64,000 bases of DNA, from contig NZ_BLXX01000003.1 of NCBI RefSeq assembly GCF_014193515.1, forward strand, positions 62,001 to 126,000, read 5' to 3'. The notes under the pieces were generated by a model, which was not told where the DNA came from, made no database searches, and worked only from the letters and a program-made list of their open reading frames with translations. Shown here piece after piece: positions 9,292 through 16,007 of the stretch. The stretch comes from Geomonas silvestris. Its GTDB lineage: Bacteria; Desulfobacterota; Desulfuromonadia; Geobacterales; Geobacteraceae. The position numbers were made by a program, and so were the translations under genes. Within the stretch, counting starts at the first letter, position 1, and the number at the start of each line of letters is the position of its first letter.

Positions 9292-9809
9292 GGGGATGTC
9301 CGCTCCAGTCGTGAGTTGCAGTTGTTCCCGAGGAAAACGGCAATAATATACGTCATTTCGCGCACTACCTATAACAAAAAATACTTACAGTTCCTAAACC
9401 GTTTTCAGGGGTGCAAAGTGCCGAAAGAAAGTGTAAGTCTGCTTCACTTTACTCCGTAAGGAAATAATTGCAACAGCCAAAATGCGCCCGACACTCCTCA
9501 GGTAAAATCCCGTGGGGCTCGGGGGAAAAGCCAGAAAATTCGGAAGCTTCTCTCAGTGTACGCCGCGCCGCCACATGAAAGCCGCCCTCCGGCGGCCGCA
9601 GAGCCCGGTGCGTCGGTCAGAAAAATCTCACAATTCCCGAAGGATAGCCACCTCCGCCGCAGCCGGCCTGCCGACCCTGCGGCAGCTCAGCGCCGGGAGA
9701 GGCCGGCGGGAAGGGGGAGGCGCCGCACCGGGGGGCTTGCCCTGCAGGGGAAAGGTTGCTATCGTTCTGGGCTTGAGGGGGCCCCGAGCCCCGCCAAGGA
9801 GGTCATGAG
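9292..9809. other. Intergenic region between divergent regulator genes
   Basis: 518 bp with no convincing gene. The part next to the OmpR-type regulator (about 9340-9480) is clearly more AT-rich than the rest of the window and probably holds its promoter. The right end has an excellent AAGGAGGT ribosome binding site (9796-9803), which decides the TTG start of the next gene. Confidence 0.5.
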
Positions 9810-10496
9810 TTGGAACCGACGATTCTACTGGTCGACGATGTGCGACTTTTCCTGGAGATGCAGAAAGAGTTCCTCGAGAGCGCGGCAGTGCGCGTGGTTA
9901 CCGCCCGCAACGGGCGAGAGGCGCTGGAGTGCATCGGCAAACGGCGCCCGGACCTGGTGTTCATGGACATCGAGATGCCCGAGATGGACGGGATCGAGTG
10001 CTGCCGCACCATCAAGTCCACCCCCCAACTGGCGGACCTCCCGGTGGTGATGATCACCGCCAAGGGGGACGAGGTGAGTCAAAAGCGCTGCCACGACGCC
10101 GGCTGCGACGACTTCCTGACCAAGCCGTTGAACCGTACCAGGTTCCTGGAGGCGGCGGGGCGCTTTTTGCGCGGGCTGGACCGGCGCGCCAGGCGCAGTG
10201 CCGTCTCCCTCCCGGTCACGGTCCGCTGCCGCGGCAGCGAGGTCGCCGGGTGGGTCATGAACCTCAGTGCCGGCGGTGCCTTCGTGGCCGCCCCCTGCCT
10301 GGCGGAGGTGGGGCGCAGCGTCGAGCTCACCTTCCAGCTGCCGGGGGGGGCGCTCCAGGAGTTCCGGGCCAAAGTGGTCTGGACCCAGGCCGCGGAAGGT
10401 TCCAAGGCCGGGTTCGGGGTCTCCTTCGTCCTGTTGCCAGATCAGATCCGCAGAACTCTCGAGGGCTACCTGAAGACCGGGGGCCACCTCGCCTAG
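9810..10496 (+). CDS. Response regulator with C-terminal PilZ (c-di-GMP-binding) domain
   Basis: 228 residues with a TTG start, chosen because AAGGAGGT lies six bases upstream and the frame begins directly with the receiver strand ILLVDD. Receiver at about 1-120 (Asp in VFMDIEMPEMDG, Thr in MITAKGD, Lys in FLTKPL). The PilZ domain (about 125-225) shows the RRARR arginine motif and NLSAGGAF, matching RxxxR and (D/N)xSxxG. It links a phosphorelay to c-di-GMP, typically in motility or surface attachment. It converges on the aminotransferase gene and overlaps it by 4 bp. Confidence 0.9.
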   Translation: MEPTILLVDDVRLFLEMQKEFLESAAVRVVTARNGREALECIGKRRPDLVFMDIEMPEMDGIECCRTIKSTPQLADLPVVMITAKGDEVSQKRCHDAGCDDFLTKPLNRTRFLEAAGRFLRGLDRRARRSAVSLPVTVRCRGSEVAGWVMNLSAGGAFVAAPCLAEVGRSVELTFQLPGGALQEFRAKVVWTQAAEGSKAGFGVSFVLLPDQIRRTLEGYLKTGGHLA

Positions 10497-11665
10497 GGGG
10501 GCGGCACGCCCCGGAAACGCTCCACCGCCTCCGGGATGCGCTCCTCGGTGATGTTGCCGAAGGCAAGCCGCAGGTAGCGCTCCAGTCCCGGACCGAAAAC
10601 CTCACCCGGCAGGAGCAGCATCGCGTGCTGCTGCGCCAGGCGCCGGGCCACCTCCCGCCCCGACTCCCCCGCGAAGGGGTGCCGCACCCAGCCGAAGAAG
10701 GGACCGCTCGCCACCAGGGTGAACGGGTTCCCTCCCCGGGCGAACTCCGCCTGGAACACCTCGTGCCGGCGCTCCATCATCACCCGGTTTCCCGCCACCC
10801 ACTCCCCAAGGTTCTCCACCCCGAAGCGCACCGCATGCTGGGTCAACCGCGGCTGACAGACCGCCATGGTGTCCTGCGCCTTGAGCGCGTGCCCCAGGAA
10901 CTCCTCGGAGGCGACCAGCATCCCGGCCCGGTAGCCGGTGAGGGCGTAGGTCTTGCCGAAGGAGGCAATCTGGATGAAGTGGTCCATCCAGCGCGGCTTC
11001 TCGAAGAGGTGGTGGGGTCGCCTGCCGCCGGTTATGAAGCTGTGGTAGGTCTCGTCCAGGATGAGGGCGATGTCGTGGCGGGCGGCGAGCTCGTAGAGCC
11101 TCTCCACCAGCTCGGGGGGGATGACGGCGCCGGTCGGGTTGCTCGGGGTGACCAGGAGGATGGCGCGGGTGCGCGGGCCGATCAGGGAGGCGATCCGGTC
11201 CGGGTCGGGGAGGCCGCGGCGCTCCTCCTCGAAGGGGGCGAAGACGCAGCGGATCCCGAGCATGGCGAGCGCCATGGGGTGGTCGAAGTAGGCGGGGAGC
11301 TGCACGATCACCTCGTCGCCGGCGCGGCACAGGGTGACCATGGCGAGCCAGAAGGCCTGGCTCGCACCGACGCTCAGCAGGACCTGGCGCGGGTTCAGCT
11401 CGGCCCCGTACTGGAGCCGGTAGCCGGCGCAGATCGCCTCGCGCACCTCGACGAGCCCCTCGTCCGGGGTGTAGCGCGAGGTGAGCGGGTCCTTTAGAAG
11501 CCCGGCCAGGTGCTCCACCAGGGCGGGTGCCGGCGGGTAGTCGGGGACCGCCTGGCAGAGGTCGATGAGCGGCAGGGCGGGATCGGCGGCGGCAAGCCAC
11601 CCCCTCACCTCGGAGATGGGGGGTGGATGCACCCCGCGGATCAGGTCGGAGACGGGAAACTGCAT
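10493..11665 (-). CDS. PLP-dependent aminotransferase, class I/II
   Basis: 390 residues of fold type I. The PLP-binding Lys is in SFGKTYALTGYRAG. Other family marks are TPSNPTGAV, LDETYHSF and the C-terminal Arg in YLRLAFGN. These proteins act in the cytoplasm on amino acids such as aspartate or aromatic amino acids, or in methionine salvage. The substrate cannot be read from sequence. AGGGGT precedes the ATG. It stands alone, convergent with the receiver-PilZ gene and downstream of pilT on the same strand. Confidence 0.88.
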   Translation of the reverse strand: MQFPVSDLIRGVHPPPISEVRGWLAAADPALPLIDLCQAVPDYPPAPALVEHLAGLLKDPLTSRYTPDEGLVEVREAICAGYRLQYGAELNPRQVLLSVGASQAFWLAMVTLCRAGDEVIVQLPAYFDHPMALAMLGIRCVFAPFEEERRGLPDPDRIASLIGPRTRAILLVTPSNPTGAVIPPELVERLYELAARHDIALILDETYHSFITGGRRPHHLFEKPRWMDHFIQIASFGKTYALTGYRAGMLVASEEFLGHALKAQDTMAVCQPRLTQHAVRFGVENLGEWVAGNRVMMERRHEVFQAEFARGGNPFTLVASGPFFGWVRHPFAGESGREVARRLAQQHAMLLLPGEVFGPGLERYLRLAFGNITEERIPEAVERFRGVPPP

Positions 11666-11738
11666 GTGGTACCCCTGCGGGCCCGGAGGCCGGGCTCAGG
11701 TGGCGGTGGAACTCCCTTAAGGTGCTGCGGCAGACACC

Positions 11739-11763
11739 GGCTCACCCGGGTCCCGGGTGAGCC
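11739..11763. terminator. Perfect GC hairpin after pilT
   Basis: Twelve bases GGCTCACCCGGG, one T, then the exact reverse complement, 12 nt past the pilT stop on the minus strand. There is no clear T-tract on either side, so it may be an mRNA-stabilising or attenuating hairpin and not a true terminator. Confidence 0.5.
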
Positions 11764-11774
11764 GCTTCTCAACC

Positions 11775-12851
11775 TCAACCTTGACCTCCCTCCTTCGACG
11801 GGAGGTGCTGCTCGAAGAGCTTCTTGTCGTTGCAGCAGCGGTAGGCCTCCTCGGGGGAGATCCGCTTGGTCTTCAAGAGGTCGAGGATGTGCTGGTCCAT
11901 GAGCTGCATGCCGTCTTTGCGGCCGGTCTGCATGATGGAGGGGATCTGGAAGGTCTTCCCCTCGCGGATCAGGTTCCCGATGGCCGGGGTCCCCACCATG
12001 ATCTCCAGCGCCGCCACGCGCCCCTTGCCGTCGGCGCTCTTCAGGAGCTGCTGGCAGATCACCCCCCTGAGCGCCTCGGAGAGGACGGCGCGCACCTGCT
12101 CCTGGGCGTCCTTGGGGAAGACGTCCACGATGCGGTCCACGGTCTTCGCGGCCGAGGCGGTGTGCAGGGTCCCGAAGACCAGGTGGCCGGTCTCGGCGGC
12201 GCTCATGGCGAGGTGGATGGTCTCCAGGTCGCGCATCTCCCCCACCAGGATGACGTCCGGGTCCTCGCGCAGGGCGGCCCTGAGCGCCGTGGTGAAGCTC
12301 TCCGAGTGCTCGCCGATCTGACGCTGGTTGAACAGCGACATCTTGTTCTCGTGGATGAACTCGAGCGGGTCCTCGAGGGTGATGATGTGCTCCGAGCGGG
12401 TCGAGTTGATCAGGTCGATCATGGCGGCGAGCGTGGTGGACTTCCCCGAGCCGGTCGGGCCGGTGACCAGCACGAGCCCCTTCTTGAGGGAGGTCAGGCC
12501 GCGCACCGCGTCGGGGAGCCCCAGCTCGTCGGCCGAGAGGATCTTGGTCGGGATGATCCTGAACACCGCCGAGATGCCGCGGTGCTGCATCATGAGGTTT
12601 CCGCGGAAGCGGGCGAGCCCCGGAACGGAGTAGGCGAAGTCGAGGTCGTGGTGCTCCTCGAAGTGCTCGCGCTGCGCCTGGGTCAGGATCTCGAAGAGGA
12701 TCGCCTTCAGCTCCTCGTGCCCCAGCGCCTTGAAGTTCTGCCGTTCCATCTCGCCGCGCAGCCTGAAGATCGGCGGTGCCCCGGTGGAGAGGTGCAGGTC
12801 CGAGGCCCCCTTGTCGCTCATCAGTTTGAACAGCGCATCAATTCGTGCCAT
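11775..12851 (-). CDS. pilT: PilT, type IV pilus retraction ATPase
   Basis: 358 residues. PAS-like N-terminal domain, then the RecA-like ATPase core with Walker A GPTGSGKSTTL, the Asp box region ITLEDPLEFIH, Walker B VILVGEMRD, the His box (LVFGTLHT) and the PilT AIRNLIR-like motif AIGNLIREGK. It drives pilus disassembly at the inner membrane. GGAGA precedes the ATG. It sits 12 bp downstream of the GspE-like pseudo-ATPase gene, in the same operon, suggesting the two act together. Confidence 0.95.
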   Translation of the reverse strand: MARIDALFKLMSDKGASDLHLSTGAPPIFRLRGEMERQNFKALGHEELKAILFEILTQAQREHFEEHHDLDFAYSVPGLARFRGNLMMQHRGISAVFRIIPTKILSADELGLPDAVRGLTSLKKGLVLVTGPTGSGKSTTLAAMIDLINSTRSEHIITLEDPLEFIHENKMSLFNQRQIGEHSESFTTALRAALREDPDVILVGEMRDLETIHLAMSAAETGHLVFGTLHTASAAKTVDRIVDVFPKDAQEQVRAVLSEALRGVICQQLLKSADGKGRVAALEIMVGTPAIGNLIREGKTFQIPSIMQTGRKDGMQLMDQHILDLLKTKRISPEEAYRCCNDKKLFEQHLPSKEGGQG

Positions 12852-12863
12852 GGCTGGTCTCCG

Positions 12864-14522
12864 TCATAAAAGGATCGCGGCGACGTACTCGCCCGGGGAG
12901 ATCTCGCCGCGCTCCAAGAGCTGGGCCCCCTCCTCGGTGATGCCGCGATACCCGTTATCTTTCATGTAGCTTATGATGTCGGAACTCTTGCGGATGGTCT
13001 CGAAGATCTCGAGAAAAGCCGCGTCGAAGCGGATCACGTCCACCAGGTAGCGCCTGCCGCTTAGGCCGGTGAAGTCGCACTCCGGGCAGCCGCTCGGGCG
13101 GAAGTAGTCGCCCCGGTGCGGCGGGAGCCTCAGGGCGGCGAGCTCCTCGGCGGTCGGCTGGTAGCGTTCCTTGCAGGAGGGGCACAAGAGGTGCACCCCC
13201 TTGCAGGAGAGCACCCCCTTGAGCTGGCTGGGGACCAGGAAGTTCTTCTGGTGCAGGTAGAGGAGCTGCTTGAGCACCTCCCCCTTGCTGCCGTGGGAGA
13301 GCCCGGCGAGCACCCTCTTGCCGCGCAGCACCGCCTTGCTGGCCGCGATGAAGGAGGCCGTGTCGCTCACGTCGTCCAGCACCAGGAGGTCCGGCTCGTG
13401 ATCGAGAAGCGCCGCGATGGTGCCGGCCGCCCCGTCGGCGACGCCGGCGCCGGCCGGGATGCGCGGGAAGCGCTTCTTGCCCCGGCCCAGCCGCTCGCCC
13501 ACGAGGAGCACGGTCTTCCCGGCGGTGTCGCAGCTCTCCAGCACCAGGTCGATGAGCCGGCAGCGCTCCTCGGGGTCGCGCTGGGCGACGAGGAGGAGCC
13601 CGTCGGGCGCCTGCAGGAGCTCCTCCAGGTCGCGGAACTTGGCGGGGGAGAGCTGCAGGTCGGCAAGCCCCTCAAGCCTCGGGGCGGAGATCTGCAGCTT
13701 GATGGTCACGTACTCGCCGCCGTCGCCCGCTAAAAGCAGCACCTGGAAGGGGATCCGCTTCCCCTGCCAGAGAAAGCTCAAGACCCCGGAGCAGGCGAGT
13801 CCCGGCTCGGCGGGGAGCTTGGCGAGCTTGCGGATGCGGCCGGTGAGCTTCGCGTAGTGGGCGGGCTCGAGCCGCCCCAGTTCGCTCGTCTGGCCGGTGC
13901 TGCGGGCGACCAGCAGCACCCGGTCGCCCAAGGGCTGCAGGGCGAGGCTCGCGTACTTCTGCTGCACGATGCGCAAGAGCAGGTGGTTCAGTAACAGCGC
14001 GCAGCTCAGGTCGGCGTTGATCGCCTCGACGACCTTGGCCGGGAAGAGGGCCGAGCTGAAACCGAGGTCTGCCACCCCCTGGTCCGGACCGTAGGCCAGT
14101 TCCTGCATCTCGCGGATCTCGCGGATGAGCCCCACCGAGATGGTGATCTGGCAGCCGGTCACCCGGCGCAGCGCCTCGATCGCCTCCTGGTTCAAGGGGT
14201 CGGCCATGGCGACCGAGAGCTCGTTACCCGAAAGGAAGAGGGGGAAAAGCTGGTAGCGCCGGGCCAGTTGGGCGGGGACCCGCTCCACCGCCGCGGCGTC
14301 CAGGTTGTCCTTTTTGAGGCGGACGTAGGGGATGTTCAGCTGGTGGGCCAGCGCCCAGTCGATGTCCTCCTGGGTCACCACACCCTGGCGGACCAGGGCC
14401 TCCCCGACGCGGCAGCCGGAAACCTGCTGCTCCTCGAGCGCGGCCTTCAGTTCCTGTTCCGTGATGATCTGCGATCTGAAGAGGACGGCTCCAATGGAGC
14501 CCTCCTTGACAAGCCCGTTCAT
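12864..14522 (-). CDS. GspE/PilB-like protein with degenerate ATPase site (pseudo-ATPase)
   Basis: 552 residues from the ATG at 14522 (GGAGG upstream; an in-frame GTG at 14528 overlaps that site region). The N-terminus is two MshEN-type repeats (GEALVRQGVVTQEDIDWALA). The rest aligns with GspE/PilB ATPases, but the Walker A (GPTGSGKTT in the family) reads APDGLLLVAQRDPEERCR (about 305-322) and the Walker B reads LLVLDDVSDTASF in place of GEIRD. The zinc-binding four cysteines are intact (CPSC at 447-450, CPEC at 479-482, followed by FTGLSGRR). Likely a non-hydrolysing partner in the pilus or secretion motor. Co-transcribed with pilT. Confidence 0.85.
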   Translation of the reverse strand: MNGLVKEGSIGAVLFRSQIITEQELKAALEEQQVSGCRVGEALVRQGVVTQEDIDWALAHQLNIPYVRLKKDNLDAAAVERVPAQLARRYQLFPLFLSGNELSVAMADPLNQEAIEALRRVTGCQITISVGLIREIREMQELAYGPDQGVADLGFSSALFPAKVVEAINADLSCALLLNHLLLRIVQQKYASLALQPLGDRVLLVARSTGQTSELGRLEPAHYAKLTGRIRKLAKLPAEPGLACSGVLSFLWQGKRIPFQVLLLAGDGGEYVTIKLQISAPRLEGLADLQLSPAKFRDLEELLQAPDGLLLVAQRDPEERCRLIDLVLESCDTAGKTVLLVGERLGRGKKRFPRIPAGAGVADGAAGTIAALLDHEPDLLVLDDVSDTASFIAASKAVLRGKRVLAGLSHGSKGEVLKQLLYLHQKNFLVPSQLKGVLSCKGVHLLCPSCKERYQPTAEELAALRLPPHRGDYFRPSGCPECDFTGLSGRRYLVDVIRFDAAFLEIFETIRKSSDIISYMKDNGYRGITEEGAQLLERGEISPGEYVAAILL

Positions 14523-14630
14523 AGCCACACCTCCAGGGATAGTCAGACGGACGGCAAAGGGGAAATGTACCCGAAAAAGGAAGTGTCGACAACCTTTACT
14601 TTGACAGCCGCTTCATGGTAGTTTGGGCCG

Positions 14631-14828
14631 AATTGACAGTTGACAATGGACAATTGGCAATGGTCGTCCCCCCCTCCACGAGGCAGGTGAGGACGTCTCC
14701 TTTTTTTATGTCACTGCACACCACCCGTTTATCAGGCAGCAGTCACCACTTCCCTTCTGAAACCAGCAGCCGACCCCGTCGAGCTAAAAATTCATCGTCA
14801 ATTGCCAATCGTCCATTGTCAATTGGGG
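14631..14828. repeat. Heptamer inverted repeat, family B full copy
   Basis: The left arm (14631-14665) is built of TTGACAN-type heptamers. The right arm (14796-14828) is the inverted TCAATTG-type run. The arms are about 130 bp apart. The copy fills most of the 14523-14841 gap and ends 13 bp before the next gene. Same design and period as family A but a different heptamer. No gene is seen in the gap. Confidence 0.75.
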
Positions 14829-14841
14829 TATAGGAGAACGC

Positions 14842-15846
14842 ATGCAACGTAAAGCCATCGCCCTTTTGTCCGGGGGGCTCGATTCCACCCTCGCCGTCAA
14901 GGTGCTCCTCGACCAGGGGATCGCCGTGGAGGCGCTCAACTTCACCTCCCCCTTCTGCACCTGCACCGGGAAGAACGCCGGCTGCAAGTCCGAGGCGGTC
15001 CGGGTGGCCGAAGAGTTCAAGATCCCCATCAAGGTGATGCACAAGGGTGCCGAGTACCTGGAGATCCTCAGAAACCCCAAGCACGGCTACGGCAAGGGGA
15101 TGAACCCCTGCATCGACTGCCGCATCTACCTGTTGCAGAAGGCCAAGGAGTACATGCACGAGGTCGGCGCCGACTTCGTCTTCACCGGCGAGGTGCTCGG
15201 GCAGCGCCCCATGAGCCAGCGTCGCGACACCCTGAGGGTGATCGAGCGCGAAAGCGGCCTGGAGGGGTACCTCTTGCGCCCGCTCTCCGCGAAGCACTTC
15301 AACCCGACCATCCCCGAGCAGGAGGGGTGGGTGGACCGCGAGAAGCTCCTCGCCATCCAGGGGCGCTCGCGCAAGGACCAGATGGAGCTTGCCGCCGAGC
15401 TCGACGTGAAGAACTACCCCTGCCCGGCGGGGGGGTGCCTTTTGACCGACCTCTGCTTCGTGGGTAAGGTGCGCGACGTCTTCGAGCACTCGGACGAGCT
15501 GAACCTGAGGGATTTCCGGCTCCTCAAGGTGGGGCGCCACTTCCGCATCGGGAACCGCACCAAGGTGCTGGTGGGGAGAAACGAGGCAGAGAACGCCCTC
15601 CTGGAGAGCCAGGTGCAGTCCGGCGAGGCGACCCTGCGCTGGGCCGACGGCCCGAGCCCCCTGGCCGCCCTCACGGGCGAGACGACCGAGGAGCTCTTGG
15701 CCCTGGCCGGCCAGGTGCTGTTGCGCTACACCAAGGCGCCGGCGGGCGAGAGCGCCGAGCTCGAGCTGAAGGTGGCGGGGGAGGAGCGCCGGATCAGCGT
15801 GGTGCATGCGCTCGACGAGGCCGCCGTGGAGAAGCTCAGGCTGTAA
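14842..15846 (+). CDS. PP-loop ATP pyrophosphatase with C-terminal NFACT-R-like domain (tRNA thiolation-type)
   Basis: 334 residues. The PP-loop SGGLDST is at the N-terminus, as in MnmA/ThiI enzymes that adenylate tRNA before sulfur insertion. Several cysteines are arranged in motifs: CTC, NPCIDCR, and CPAGGCLLTD. The C-terminal third (LLKVGRHFRIGNRTKVLVGRNEAEN) matches the NFACT-R/DUF814 domain, which in other proteins contacts RNA. Such proteins are often annotated as thiouridylases, but the target nucleotide is not established from sequence. The ATG follows AGGAGA. A possible terminator lies about 50 bp after the stop. Confidence 0.75.
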   Translation: MQRKAIALLSGGLDSTLAVKVLLDQGIAVEALNFTSPFCTCTGKNAGCKSEAVRVAEEFKIPIKVMHKGAEYLEILRNPKHGYGKGMNPCIDCRIYLLQKAKEYMHEVGADFVFTGEVLGQRPMSQRRDTLRVIERESGLEGYLLRPLSAKHFNPTIPEQEGWVDREKLLAIQGRSRKDQMELAAELDVKNYPCPAGGCLLTDLCFVGKVRDVFEHSDELNLRDFRLLKVGRHFRIGNRTKVLVGRNEAENALLESQVQSGEATLRWADGPSPLAALTGETTEELLALAGQVLLRYTKAPAGESAELELKVAGEERRISVVHALDEAAVEKLRL

Positions 15847-15895
15847 CCGGCTCAAGAAGCCTTTTAGCCACAAAAGGCGCAAAATTCACAAAATG

Positions 15896-15966
15896 AAAAC
15901 CTCTGAAACGGGTTCGGACTCTGTCGCTTACGCACAGGGCCGGACAAGTTTGCAGAGGTTTTTTTG
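15896..15966. terminator. Possible bidirectional terminator between convergent genes
   Basis: AAAACCTCTG (15896-15905) pairs with CAGAGGTTTT (15953-15962), followed by more Ts on the plus strand; the leading A run becomes a T-tract on the minus strand. The loop is long (47 nt). It separates the PP-loop gene from the convergent hybrid kinase. Confidence 0.55.
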
Positions 15967-16007
15967 TGTCGTTGGTACCTTTTCGTGGCAAGAACGTTTT
16001 TTCCATT

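Noticed and set aside
15896-15966. c-di-GMP (GEMM) riboswitch suggested by a CGCACAGGG string
   Set aside because: The required GGCAAACC and GACGCAAAGCC parts are absent and the string lies between convergent gene ends; a terminator fits better.
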